Of a DNA stretch of 64,000 nt, positions 46,185-55,704 are shown piece after piece. A model generated the notes under the pieces. That model did not search any database. It saw only the letters and a list, made by a program, of their open reading frames with translations, and was not told where the DNA came from. The stretch's first letter is position 1. The number at the start of each line of letters is the position of its first letter. The translations under genes were made by a program, and so were the position numbers. The stretch lies in assembly GCF_016767175.1 (NCBI RefSeq), contig NZ_CP068564.1, forward strand, positions 2,046,001-2,110,000. The letters run 5' to 3'. This DNA is from Keratinibaculum paraultunense. GTDB taxonomy: Bacteria; Bacillota; Clostridia; Tissierellales; Tepidimicrobiaceae.

Positions 46185-46298
46185 TAAATTTTGAGTGATT
46201 ATAGCAATATATAATTTACTAAATTTTTACTTTCAGTTAATATATTCCTTACAATCTTTTTCTATAATAAAGATAACAATTATTAAAGGAGGGTTTAT

Positions 46299-47672
46299 AT
46301 GTTTATTTTAAAAAATTCTAAATTCAAAAAAATTTATAGTTTAATTCTAAGTTTTATTCTTGTATTATCTATATTTTTACAAACAAACATATATGCAATA
46401 GCTGAAAATATGGATAAAGATTCTCAAAAACCAGTAAAAAATATAATATTACTTATTGGAGATGGAATGGGTGAATCTCACATTACTTTAGGGCGTATAT
46501 TAAAAGGTTCTGAACTTTATATGGATTCAATGCCATATAATGGAACTGTATCAACTCATCCTTTGCCTCAAGAAGAAAAATGGGTTACTGATTCAGCTGC
46601 GGCAGGTACAGCTCTCGCTACAGGAGTTAAAACTTATAATGGGTATATAAGTGTAGATAAAAATAAAAAACCATTAGAAACTATTTTAGAAAAATCACAA
46701 AAAAATGGTAAATCTGTAGGTCTTGTTACTACAACAAGAATTACACATGCTACACCTGCTGTATTTGCTTCTCATAATGCAGATAGAGATGCTGAAAACG
46801 AAATTGCTGAAGAAATGATTGAACATAAAGTAAATGTATTATTAGGCGGAGGTAAAAGGCATTTTATACCTAAAACTAAAGGTGGTAAAAGAGAAGATAA
46901 TAAAAATCTAATTGAAAAAGCAAAACAATATGGATATAAATATGTAGAAACAGTAGATGATTTAAATAAAATAAATAAAGGTAAAATATTAGGATTATTT
47001 AATCTAACCCATATGAATTATGAAATAGATAGAGATAAGTCTAAAGAGCCTAGTCTTTCTGAAATGACAGCAAAAGCCATTGAAATACTAAACAATGAAA
47101 AAAACGGATTCTTTTTGATGGTAGAAGGCGGAAGAATTGATCATGCTTCTCATGCAAATGATCCTGCTACTACAGCATTAGATGTAATAGCCTTTGACGA
47201 TGCAGTAAAAACAGCATTAGATTTTGCTAAAAAAGATAAAAACACATTAGTAATAGTAACAGCAGACCATGAAACTGGAGGTCTTGCAATTGGAGGATAT
47301 GGAGTTTACAATTTTAAACCTGAAGAATTAAAAAAACAAAAAATTTCCCTAGAAAATTTATTTCCTACTTTAAATGAGAAAAATTTTGAAAAAGAAATAG
47401 AACAAAAATTAGGTATTAAATTAAATCCAGAAGAAAGCAAAGAAATTAAAAATTCTATAAGTAAAAAATCTATAGAATCCCTTGTAAATATCGTAAATCT
47501 TAATTCTAATACAGGCTGGGCTTCAAGTGCTCATACTGCTACTGATGTTCCCATAAAAGCATACGGTCCAGGTGCTGAAAGATTTTCGATCCATATGGAT
47601 AATACTGATGTTAATAAAATAATGTTAGAAATGTTCGGATGGTCTGATAAAAATATCAAAAAAGCCTCTTAA
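46299..47672 (+). CDS. Secreted alkaline phosphatase, PhoA family
   Basis: A signal peptide (about 1-33) exports the protein. The metal-binding start NIILLIGDGMGESH, the nucleophile Ser in WVTDSAAAGTALATGVKTYN, GGRIDHASHANDP and VTADHETGG are the classic alkaline phosphatase motifs. It hydrolyses phosphomonoesters outside the cell to supply phosphate. Length 457 residues. The ribosome site is AAAGGAGGG. A Pho box was not identified. Confidence 0.95.
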   Translation: MFILKNSKFKKIYSLILSFILVLSIFLQTNIYAIAENMDKDSQKPVKNIILLIGDGMGESHITLGRILKGSELYMDSMPYNGTVSTHPLPQEEKWVTDSAAAGTALATGVKTYNGYISVDKNKKPLETILEKSQKNGKSVGLVTTTRITHATPAVFASHNADRDAENEIAEEMIEHKVNVLLGGGKRHFIPKTKGGKREDNKNLIEKAKQYGYKYVETVDDLNKINKGKILGLFNLTHMNYEIDRDKSKEPSLSEMTAKAIEILNNEKNGFFLMVEGGRIDHASHANDPATTALDVIAFDDAVKTALDFAKKDKNTLVIVTADHETGGLAIGGYGVYNFKPEELKKQKISLENLFPTLNEKNFEKEIEQKLGIKLNPEESKEIKNSISKKSIESLVNIVNLNSNTGWASSAHTATDVPIKAYGPGAERFSIHMDNTDVNKIMLEMFGWSDKNIKKAS

Positions 47673-47683
47673 TTTTCCAGTTG

Positions 47684-47749
47684 AAAAACATCTCTATATA
47701 AGACACTTAAACATAAGCCACAATATAAAAAGTATATAGAGATGTTTTT
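47684..47749. terminator. Bidirectional terminator
   Basis: Perfect 17-base arms (47684-47700 and 47733-47749, arm AAAAACATCTCTATATA) between the convergent phosphatase and transporter genes. Confidence 0.8.
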
Positions 47750-47759
47750 CTATAATTTA

Positions 47760-48251
47760 CTATTTAATTCCTTTTACTCTATTTAACGCATTATATAATA
47801 CCACAGAAGTTATAGCTCCTACTAAACCTTGCAGTATATTCCCTGGAATAGATGCTACAGCAGCCTTTCCATACATAAAGGTTTCTGGTATGAAATATCC
47901 AAAGGCCATAAATATTCCAGCTATAGATGTCGCCACTATAGGTTTATCTTTTCCTATTTTGGTTTCTAATAAACTAGCTGCAATAAACCCTTCTAACCCC
48001 TTTACCACAAATGTAATAGGTACATAATGAGTATATCCAGTTATCAAATCTGCTAGAGCAGAACCAAAACCTCCTACTATAAATCCCCCTTTTCTACCTA
48101 ATATAAGTGCTGCTAAAAAAACAACCATATCCCCTAAATTTAAATAACCTTCAGTCCCTACTGTAGGAATTTGAATTACCATAGTCATAACTGTGGTTAA
48201 TGCTATTAGCATAGCATATCTTACTAATGTTTTTAAACTATTATATTTCAT
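47760..48251 (-). CDS. ECF transporter S component
   Basis: This 163-residue membrane protein has about five to six helices and the pattern LVRYAMLIALTTVMTM, then NLGDMVVFLAALILGRKGGF and GKAAVASIPGNILQGLVG, typical of substrate-binding subunits of energy-coupling-factor vitamin transporters. The substrate cannot be fixed. The shared energising module (EcfA/A'/T) is not in the window. The ATG at 48251 has GGAGG eight bases upstream; the longer frame is less likely. Confidence 0.85.
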   Translation of the reverse strand: MKYNSLKTLVRYAMLIALTTVMTMVIQIPTVGTEGYLNLGDMVVFLAALILGRKGGFIVGGFGSALADLITGYTHYVPITFVVKGLEGFIAASLLETKIGKDKPIVATSIAGIFMAFGYFIPETFMYGKAAVASIPGNILQGLVGAITSVVLYNALNRVKGIK

Positions 48252-48432
48252 GAAAACAGCCTCCTTCCACAATATGTATGGGTACAGTTCTATGTCTTGA
48301 TATAATTGTATCTAAATATATAATAACACCTTCATTACACTTGTTCAATGTTTTATTTTATATATTATTTAACATAAAAATAGGCAGGAATTATATGCCA
48401 TAATATCCTGCCTAAAACTTTATTACTTTTTA

Positions 48433-49859
48433 TTATATAGTATCTTCTCCAATTTCCTTTGATTTATAGGATTTCATTGAATAGCTTTTTTCTAAACTTT
48501 TTAATTCTTTTTCTTTTATTTTATGATCTAGTTTTTTAAATACTTTTCTTGTTAAAAATATTGAACAAACTCCTGAAGTAAAATCAGCAATTGGATAAGA
48601 TAGCCACACCCCTAACGCTCCCATATTTATTCCTTTTACTAATATTAAAGATACAGGTAACAATACTATTATCTGCCTAAATATAGATAGTACAAAAGAA
48701 CTTTTAGCTTTTCCAATGGATTGATAATAGTATATAGACACATAGTAGATACTTAATATGGGAAATACAGCTATCATAACTCTAAAAGCCTTTGCAGATG
48801 CTAATATCAATTCTGGTTCCTTTACAAATAATGAAATAGCTTGTTCTGTAAAAATCATTCCACACAACCATAAAATTGCCGATGAAATAAATGCAAATAT
48901 GATAGTTTCTTTAACTACTTTTTTAAGTCTCTTGTAATTTTTAGCTCCTAAATTATATGCAGCTATAGGTTGCATAGCAGAACTGATACCAAGCATAGTT
49001 ATAAATAAAAACATAGACAATTTAGAAACAACTCCTAATATTATAACTCCTGTATCTCCTACATGATTTAATAATAAATTGTTTAAAATAGCTAAAAGTA
49101 TTCCATCTTCTGCTTCCACTATAAAAGCTGAGAAACCTACAGCTATTATTCCTGCAGTCATTTCTCTTTTCAATTTAAAACCTAAAGATAGATTTAATTT
49201 TTTCTTAACTCCTCTAAATTTATAATAAGCATACAAAAACCCTATAAACTGAGAAACTACCGTAGCTATAGCTGCACCCTTAACCCCATAGGATAATTTA
49301 ATCACTAATATATAGTCTATAATAGCATTTAGAATTGCACCTAAAGAAGTACTAGCTAACGTCACTTTTCTATTTCCTAAAGACATCATTATATATCCCA
49401 TTACAGTGGTCATACATATAAATATACTACCAAATATTATAATAGATAAATATTCATGGGCATAAGGAAGTATATTCTCACTAGCTCCTAACATGCTTAA
49501 AATACTATCCCTAAAAGTATATATCAATATGATTAAAGGTATCATTATAACAAATACCAATGTTTTCCATTTTTAATAACATTGCTAATACCTTTATAAT
49601 CTTTTGCACCATTTCTCCTAGCTACAAATGTAGATGAACCTATTGCTAACATCATACTAATAGCTGCTACTATCCTTTGAATAGGGAATACTACTACTAA
49701 AGCTCCTATAGCATTTCCTCCTATGGCTCTTCCTACAAATACTGTATCTACCATGTTATATAATTCATTTACCAACATAGCAATTATAGATGGTATAGAA
49801 AATTTAAATAGTAATTTACTAACATTCTCTTTTTCAAACATTTTATCGTTTATTCCCAT
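48433..49859 (-). pseudogene. MATE-family efflux transporter, split by a frameshift
   Basis: The N-terminal part (from ATG 49859, AGGAGG upstream) contains LLFKFSIPSIIAMLVNELYN and TVFVGRAIGGNAIGALVVVF, the usual MATE opening. It runs out of frame after NVIKNGK near 49560. The remainder (48433-49560) supplies the other ten or so helices. One missing A in a short A run (GGAAAACA instead of GGAAAAACA) explains the break. Corrected length is about 475 residues. Either a recent pseudogene or a sequencing error. Confidence 0.85.
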
Positions 49860-50103
49860 GAAAAAACCTCCTATTTTGCTACATGTACTACAAATTATCA
49901 TCACTTTTATACTATAAATTTTATTAGTATTTATAATCTCTATTTTCTTTTTAACTATATATATTCTTAATTTACATGTTTATACTTGCAAACTCATAAA
50001 TAAAATTCAACAGTATCATATTAATGGGTGAAACACTCTACTATGTTTTTCTTCTTTGTAATTTCCTCTTTAGTTTTCATATAAATTTATCCCAATAAAC
50101 TAA

Positions 50104-50517
50104 CTAAAATATCCCTTTGTTATTTAAATAATTCTTATATTTCATATCCGTCCTTAATATATGATTTTCTATCCAGTTTGCAATAAATATGACCAAGTCC
50201 ATGCCCACTTGTTCTTGCTTTTCATCTACTTTTTCTTCATCTACCGATTTAACTTTTGATATAAAAGCATCATGTTCTCTTTTGTGCTTAGCATAATCAG
50301 GATACCCATTTTGTTCCATTAATTCTTCCTCATATTGAAAATGATATATAGCATAATCCCTCATGCTATATAATGCTTCCATTATCTCATCATATCTATC
50401 AATGCCATCTTTTAGTGATACAATATCGTATAAATTATTTCCTATTCTAAATAATTCTTTATGCTGATCATCTATTGATTTTATGTTAACACTAAAATCA
50501 TCTCTCCATTTAAACAT
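50104..50517 (-). CDS. Bacteriohemerythrin
   Basis: This 137-residue four-helix protein carries a di-iron site that binds O2 reversibly. Iron-ligand motifs are visible: DDQHKELF (His19), YAIYHFQYEEELM (HxxxE), YAKHKREHDAF (HxxxH) and NHILRTDMKY (HxxxxD). In anaerobes it is seen as an oxygen scavenger or sensor. The ATG at 50517 has TTGGAGGTG upstream. Confidence 0.93.
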   Translation of the reverse strand: MFKWRDDFSVNIKSIDDQHKELFRIGNNLYDIVSLKDGIDRYDEIMEALYSMRDYAIYHFQYEEELMEQNGYPDYAKHKREHDAFISKVKSVDEEKVDEKQEQVGMDLVIFIANWIENHILRTDMKYKNYLNNKGIF

Positions 50518-50640
50518 ATAAAACACCTCCAATATTATTAAATTATAAATTAAATAAATATGATACAATTATATTATAAATAATATAGAAGATAATAACA
50601 ATTTAAATAGTATTATTCAAAATTAAGGAGTGATAATAAA

Positions 50641-50865
50641 ATGGTAAAAAAAATTGATTGTTTAGGTGATTTTTGCCCAATCCCAGCTATTAAGACCAAA
50701 CTTGCTTATAAAGATTTAGAAATAAATGAAAAATTAATAATTATAACAGATCACAGTTGTGCCCCTTCAAATATAAAAGATACTTTAGCTAATGAAAAAT
50801 GTAATATTTATATAAATGAAATTATAAAAGGTATATGGGAAATAACCATTGAAAAAATAGGTTAA
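50641..50865 (+). CDS. TusA/SirA-like sulfur-carrier protein, copy 1
   Basis: This 74-residue protein has the CPxP motif (DCLGDFCPIPAIKTK) of the TusA family, whose Cys carries sulfane sulfur. A second Cys is in DHSCAPSNI. The stop overlaps the convergent LysR gene by 4 bases. It is a paralogue of the TusA-like gene inside the YeeE/YedE operon 2 kb away, so it probably serves the same sulfur relay. Confidence 0.88.
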   Translation: MVKKIDCLGDFCPIPAIKTKLAYKDLEINEKLIIITDHSCAPSNIKDTLANEKCNIYINEIIKGIWEITIEKIG

Positions 50866-51764
50866 CAAAAAGTATTTCTTCCATATCTTTCTACATATTT
50901 TATAAAGTCCTTTATATGTTCTTCATAATTATAATCTTTTAAATATATCATACATATATCACATTTTAAATTTAATCCTTCTATTTTTTTACTCATTAAA
51001 TTTCCTGTATACAATTCCTTTTTTACAGCTGCATATGGGACTATAGATATCCCATGATTTTCCATTACTGATGTTTTTATAGCTTCTACACTACCTAATT
51101 CCATTTTAATATTAACATTTTTAAGAAGTATTCCATTAGCATTAAAAATATTCTCTATTGTTTTTCTAATGCCGCTTTCTTCAGGTCCTAATATTAATCC
51201 AATAGTAGCTAAATCTTTCAATTTTGTAACTTTCTCCATTTCTTCATTGTCAGGAGAGTATATAATCACTAATTCATGATTCTGTATTTTTACACAATTA
51301 AGATTTGGTTCTGTTATCTCCATAGTTATAAAGCCAACATCTGATCTATAACTTTTTACTGCTTCAATAACATTTTCTGTATAATCACATTTTGTAATAA
51401 ATTTTATTCCTCTATGTTGTTTTCTATAAGTATACAAAGTGCAAGGAATTAAATATTCACATACGCTATTTGATGACGCTACTCTAATCTCTTTTAGCTC
51501 AATTAATTTAGATTTTTCTATTTCTTTTAACATGTTTTCATATAATTCTAAAAAAATTTCTGAATATTTTAAAACAATGTTACCAGCATCTGTAGGCCAA
51601 ACACCTTTATTGCTTCTTTCAACCAATTTACAATTTAAATCTTCCTCAATAGATTTTAACTGTTGACTCAATGCTGATTGAGTCATATGAAGGTTAATTG
51701 CTGCTTTAGATATACTTCCTTCTTTTATTATTTCAATAAAAGAAGCTAAATTATAAATATTCAA
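50862..51764 (-). CDS. LysR-family transcriptional regulator
   Basis: An N-terminal winged helix (FIEIIKEGSISKAAINLHMT, then QSALSQQLKSIEEDL) is followed by a two-lobed effector domain. The length is 300 residues. It starts with TTG behind GGAGGGGG. It is divergent from the YeeE/YedE operon with a 184-base gap, the classic position for a LysR activator of that operon, and is likely to respond to sulfur status (inference). Confidence 0.93.
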   Translation of the reverse strand: MNIYNLASFIEIIKEGSISKAAINLHMTQSALSQQLKSIEEDLNCKLVERSNKGVWPTDAGNIVLKYSEIFLELYENMLKEIEKSKLIELKEIRVASSNSVCEYLIPCTLYTYRKQHRGIKFITKCDYTENVIEAVKSYRSDVGFITMEITEPNLNCVKIQNHELVIIYSPDNEEMEKVTKLKDLATIGLILGPEESGIRKTIENIFNANGILLKNVNIKMELGSVEAIKTSVMENHGISIVPYAAVKKELYTGNLMSKKIEGLNLKCDICMIYLKDYNYEEHIKDFIKYVERYGRNTFC

Positions 51765-51948
51765 ATAGACCCCCTCCTACCCCAATCCTCCCCCAAAAGG
51801 ATGGTTTAGTATTAATATTCTTAATACTATATTAACACTATTAATTGCTAAATACCAATTTTTTCGTATAGAATTTTAATTAAAGGTATAGTGTTTATTT
51901 AAATGTTACTCTTTTAACAAAATTCTGTCAAATATAGGAGGTGAACAA

Positions 51949-52596
51949 ATGAGCGTTTCTAAAACTAGCAAAAAAAAGAAAAAGAAAGTAAATCAAATAC
52001 CAATTGGTATAGCATTATTAATACTAGTAATTATAATAGGATATTCTATTAAAGATCTAGGTCCCAAACACCCTATGTCTTGGATGTTTGGAATATTATT
52101 TGGATATACCCTTAGAAGTTCAAGATTTTGCTTTACAGCATCTTTAAGAGACCCTGTACTAACTGGAGGGACTAGCCTTACAAAAGCAGTAATTATAACT
52201 ATCGCTATTGCAACAATAGGTTTTGCTGGAATACAATATGGTGCTTTTCTTCGAGGCGAAGAAATACCTGGCAATATTAACCCTGCAGGAATTCATATAG
52301 CAATAGGTGCTTTTATGTTTGGTATAGGAATGGTTATTGCAGGTGGTTGTGCTTCTGGAACTTTAATGAGAGTTGGCGAAGGTTTTTTAATGCAAGTATT
52401 AGCTTTAGTCTTCTTTGTTATAGGTTCCTTATGGGGTGTTAAACATATCGAATTTTGGGAATCTCACTTTTTTAGCAAAGGAAAAGCTTTATTCCTTCCT
52501 GATGCTTTAGGGTGGTTTCCAGCATTAGTTTTACAATTTGGTCTTTTATTTGCTTTATATATATTAGCAGATTGGTTTGGAAATAAAAGTAATTAA
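51949..52596 (+). CDS. YeeE/YedE-family sulfur transport membrane protein, half 1
   Basis: This 215-residue protein has a very basic N-terminus and about five helices. Conserved family cysteines occur in LRSSRFCFTASLRDP and MVIAGGCASGTLMRVGEG. The YeeE/TsuA thiosulfate importers are about 350 residues with two similar halves; here the halves are separate genes. It is first in an operon with a TusA-like protein, the second half and a flavoprotein. Confidence 0.9.
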   Translation: MSVSKTSKKKKKKVNQIPIGIALLILVIIIGYSIKDLGPKHPMSWMFGILFGYTLRSSRFCFTASLRDPVLTGGTSLTKAVIITIAIATIGFAGIQYGAFLRGEEIPGNINPAGIHIAIGAFMFGIGMVIAGGCASGTLMRVGEGFLMQVLALVFFVIGSLWGVKHIEFWESHFFSKGKALFLPDALGWFPALVLQFGLLFALYILADWFGNKSN

Positions 52597-52615
52597 AACT
52601 TAAGGAGGAATGAAA

Positions 52616-52846
52616 ATGGGTAAAGAAGTTAAATTAGATTGTTTAGGTGAAGCATGTCCAGTACCTTTAATAAAAACACAGAAAAAAATAAAGGATCTTG
52701 ATGTAGGAGACACATTAATAGTAGAAGTAGATCATAGCTGTGCTATAAAAAATGTTCCTGAATGGGCAAGAAAAGAAGGATATAACTGCGAAATAGAAGA
52801 AATTGATGATGGAGAATGGGAAATTTATATAGAAAAAACTAAGTAA
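52616..52846 (+). CDS. TusA/SirA-like sulfur-carrier protein, copy 2 (TsuB-like)
   Basis: This 76-residue protein contains LDCLGEACPVPLIKTQKK, the CPxP sulfur-carrier motif, and DHSCAIKNV. TsuB-type proteins work with YeeE/TsuA in thiosulfate uptake. A first ATG at 52610 is only one base from the AGGAGG site; the ATG at 52616 has correct spacing. It lies between the two YeeE/YedE halves. Confidence 0.92.
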   Translation: MGKEVKLDCLGEACPVPLIKTQKKIKDLDVGDTLIVEVDHSCAIKNVPEWARKEGYNCEIEEIDDGEWEIYIEKTK

Positions 52847-52924
52847 TCTCCTGGCGGTCAATAGTCGTCCGCCAAGAGATGTTTCTTTAATTATTAAATT
52901 GATTTGAAAGGGGGTAATTATTTT

Positions 52925-53452
52925 ATGATAAAAGATAGTCCTTATTATAATAAATTTTTTAAAGAACCTTGGTCTTATGTAACAGGTGCTGTTATACTTG
53001 CAATATTAAACGTAGCTTTATTTGCAGCTAGTGGAAGTCCTTGGGGTGTTACTAGCGTATTTATTTACTGGGGAGCTTGGATACTTCAAGCATTAGGTGG
53101 GCATCCTGAAACTTGGGCTTTCTTTCAAGGTGAAGCTGGAAAAACTTTAGCTAATGGTTTCCTTGCCCATGCTGGATCATTTAGAAATATAGGAATAATT
53201 GTCGGAGCATTATTAGCTACTCTTTTAGCATCTGAATTTAAAATAAAAAAGATAAAATCCGGTAGACAGGCAATAGCTGCTATATTAGGAGGACTTTTAA
53301 TGGGATATGGCGCTAGAATATCTTTTGGTTGTAATATTGGTGCTCTATTCAGTGGTATAGCATCAATGTCTCTTCATGGATGGATATATCTTGTATTTAT
53401 ATTCTTTGGAGCATGGGTTGGTAGTAAATTGTTAGTTAAGTTTTTTATTTAA
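52925..53452 (+). CDS. YeeE/YedE-family sulfur transport membrane protein, half 2
   Basis: This 175-residue membrane protein has the motif MGYGARISFGCNIGALFSGI with the conserved Cys, and SMSLHGWIYLVFIFFGAWVG as last helix. Together with the 215-residue protein it would make a complete two-half channel. The ATG at 52925 has GGGGGT upstream. Family members import thiosulfate or other sulfur/selenium species; the exact substrate is unproven. Confidence 0.9.
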   Translation: MIKDSPYYNKFFKEPWSYVTGAVILAILNVALFAASGSPWGVTSVFIYWGAWILQALGGHPETWAFFQGEAGKTLANGFLAHAGSFRNIGIIVGALLATLLASEFKIKKIKSGRQAIAAILGGLLMGYGARISFGCNIGALFSGIASMSLHGWIYLVFIFFGAWVGSKLLVKFFI

Positions 53453-53469
53453 GCTAAGGAGGATAATAT

Positions 53470-54429
53470 ATGGCTAAAAAAGACGAATATTATGATGTAG
53501 TAATAATCGGAGGAGGTCCTGCTGGTCTCACAGCAGGAATATATTGTGGTAGATCTAGATTAAAAACTATTATTTTAGAACAAGGATTAGTTGGTGGTTT
53601 AATCACTTCTACTGAAGATTTGGAAAACTATCCAGGTTTTCCAAATGGAATTGGTGGAGAAGAATTAATGAATTTATTCTATGAACAAGCAAAAAAATTT
53701 GGCGTAGACTTCAAATTTACAAATGTAAAAAAAGTAGATTTTAATGAAAACGAAAAAATAGCAGAAACTTTCAGAAATATATACCATGCTAAAAGTATTA
53801 TAATAGCAACTGGAGCTAAACCAAAACGAATAGGTTGTAAAGGTGAAGAAGAATTAATTGGCAAAGGCATATCCTTCTGTTCTACCTGTGATGCCAATCT
53901 ATGTATAGGCAAAGAAGTATATGTAATCGGTGGCGGTGATTCTGCTGTTGAAGAAGCTATATATCTAACTAAATTTGCAGACAAAGTTACTATAATTCAT
54001 AGAAGAGATGAATTAAGAGCTGCTAAATCTATTCAAGAAAAAGCTTTTAAATGTGACAAACTTGATTTTATGTGGAATACAGTTGTTAAAGAAATAAAAG
54101 GTAAAGATAAAGTAGAAGCTATGGTTGTTGAAAATGTTAAAACTGGCGAAAAAACTACTATAACACCTAAGGAAGGTAACGACTCTTTCATGATTTTCCC
54201 CTATGTAGGTTTAGAACCTGCAACAAGTTTATTTAAAGATATAATAAACATGGAAAATGGATTCATAAAAACAAACGAAAATATGGAAACTAATATACCA
54301 GGAGTTTTTGCCGCTGGAGATTGTCGAGTAAAGCCATTAAGGCAAGTAGTTACGGCTGCAGCCGATGGAGCCATTGCAGCTTTTTCAGCTGAGAACTATA
54401 TAAACACACTTTCAGAGAGTCTAGATTAA
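53470..54429 (+). CDS. Thioredoxin-reductase-like flavoprotein
   Basis: FAD binds at IIGGGPAGLTAGIYCGRS (about 12-29) and NAD(P)H at VIGGGDSAVEEAIYLTKFA; the redox pair is Cys137/Cys140 in SFCSTCDANL. Ordinary TrxB has CATCDG; the CSTCDAN variant suggests a dedicated partner. The pyridine-nucleotide loop HRRDELRAAKSIQEK looks NADPH-type. Length 319 residues. As last gene of the sulfur operon it may reduce the imported sulfane sulfur or the TusA-like carriers (inference). Confidence 0.9.
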   Translation: MAKKDEYYDVVIIGGGPAGLTAGIYCGRSRLKTIILEQGLVGGLITSTEDLENYPGFPNGIGGEELMNLFYEQAKKFGVDFKFTNVKKVDFNENEKIAETFRNIYHAKSIIIATGAKPKRIGCKGEEELIGKGISFCSTCDANLCIGKEVYVIGGGDSAVEEAIYLTKFADKVTIIHRRDELRAAKSIQEKAFKCDKLDFMWNTVVKEIKGKDKVEAMVVENVKTGEKTTITPKEGNDSFMIFPYVGLEPATSLFKDIINMENGFIKTNENMETNIPGVFAAGDCRVKPLRQVVTAAADGAIAAFSAENYINTLSESLD

Positions 54430-54441
54430 TCTAGACTCTCT
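54414..54441. terminator. Bidirectional terminator
   Basis: A perfect 28-base palindrome (arm AGAGAGTCTAGATT) overlapping the stop codons of the convergent flavoprotein and PII-like genes. Confidence 0.85.
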
Positions 54442-54766
54442 ATTTTTCAATATGTTCCCTATGATGTAATCCAACCAATTCTGCTACAGGAACAGTAAAT
54501 ATAATACCTGTACCTGGCTCTTTCAGTCTACCTGCTTCAATTATAGCATCATATATATCTTTATAATGCTCCTCCTCACTAAGTATTATAATTATCTCTT
54601 TTGAAGCTTCAATATGTATGTTAAAAAACTTTAATGCTTCCGATTGTCCCGTTCCTCTTCCATACATAATAGTGGCACCTTTAGCTCCTGCTTGTTTTGC
54701 CTTATCAACAATTCTATCTGCTTTTCCTCTTTCTACAATAGCAACTATACATTTAACTTTATCCAT
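54440..54766 (-). CDS. PII-family signalling protein
   Basis: This 108-residue protein has the PII fold pattern: VKCIVAIVERGKADRIVDKA, the T-loop base region GAKGATIMYGRGTGQ and the closing PGTGIIFTVPVAELVG. The canonical uridylylated Tyr of GlnB is not seen in its usual context. It is encoded with a DUF1538 membrane protein, 12 bases apart, and is expected to bind and regulate it in response to ATP/ADP or another effector (inference). Confidence 0.88.
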   Translation of the reverse strand: MDKVKCIVAIVERGKADRIVDKAKQAGAKGATIMYGRGTGQSEALKFFNIHIEASKEIIIILSEEEHYKDIYDAIIEAGRLKEPGTGIIFTVPVAELVGLHHREHIEK

Positions 54767-54778
54767 AATAATCCCTCC

Positions 54779-55480
54779 CTATATCCTAGTTAATATACCT
54801 AAAATCAACACCGATATTACAGCTCCAGTAGATGTAAGACCTACTATACCAAATCCAGCTAATAAAGGATCTATATTCTCTATTATCTTGGTCAACCCTA
54901 TTGCCAAAGCCATATTCAGTGGTATATTTACTGGTCCTGTTGTAGCACTAGCTGAATCCATGGCAATAGAAACAAATTCTTCTGGTGCTAAAAATATCAA
55001 TACTAAAATAATCAAGAGTAAAGGAACTATTATTTTTACATAGGATATATTGTTTAATATCTTATATATACCTATACCCATTCCAGTTCCAAAACCAATA
55101 GCAACTGCATGAACTAATACATTATGAGGAATAGCTCCAATAGATATTTCTTCTACTTCAAGAGCTAAAGCCTTCAAGGCTGGCTCTACAAGAGTACCAA
55201 AATATCCTATTATAAAAGCAACTAAAACTATTAACCATTTTCTCTCTAATACAACTAAATTAGCTCCTACTGAATCTCCTAATGGAAACAAACTCATCGA
55301 TACACCTTTTAAGAAAAAATGTAATCCAAATACACTTAATAAAAAGCCTATAACAAATTCTTTTACATTATCAATTGGTTTTCTCAGTACTACTAATTGA
55401 AAAAAAACAAGTATTGCTGTTAGCGGGAGTATACTCATTAAGGTTTCCCACAATGCTCCTAGATTTTCTAGTATTCTCAT
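54779..55480 (-). CDS. DUF1538 membrane protein
   Basis: This 233-residue protein has about seven hydrophobic helices and the pattern ILPLTAILVFFQLVVLRKP, then FLLSVFGLHFFLKGVSMSLF and SASATTGPVNIPLNMA, typical of DUF1538. Such proteins are often encoded as tandem or fused pairs next to a PII gene; only one copy is present here. A transport role is likely but the substrate is unknown. Confidence 0.85.
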   Translation of the reverse strand: MRILENLGALWETLMSILPLTAILVFFQLVVLRKPIDNVKEFVIGFLLSVFGLHFFLKGVSMSLFPLGDSVGANLVVLERKWLIVLVAFIIGYFGTLVEPALKALALEVEEISIGAIPHNVLVHAVAIGFGTGMGIGIYKILNNISYVKIIVPLLLIILVLIFLAPEEFVSIAMDSASATTGPVNIPLNMALAIGLTKIIENIDPLLAGFGIVGLTSTGAVISVLILGILTRI

Positions 55481-55704
55481 ATACTACCATCCTCCTACAA
55501 CATTGTTAATTAAAAATACTTAATTTACATAATGTAGCAATAATATAATTATACTATAGAAATCTTTGATAGTGAAGGATTGCTGATTTTAATTCTTAAA
55601 ATCTCTTTAAATTTTCATATTTTATGGTTAATCCCTTTAAATAAAGGGTAGTAATAATTGATAAGCTAATTAATATTGGAATTATAATAAAAGGAGGTCA
55701 AAGT

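Noticed and set aside
46186-46298. Pho box before the alkaline phosphatase gene
   Set aside because: Repeats of the TTAACA type with 11-bp phase were not found.
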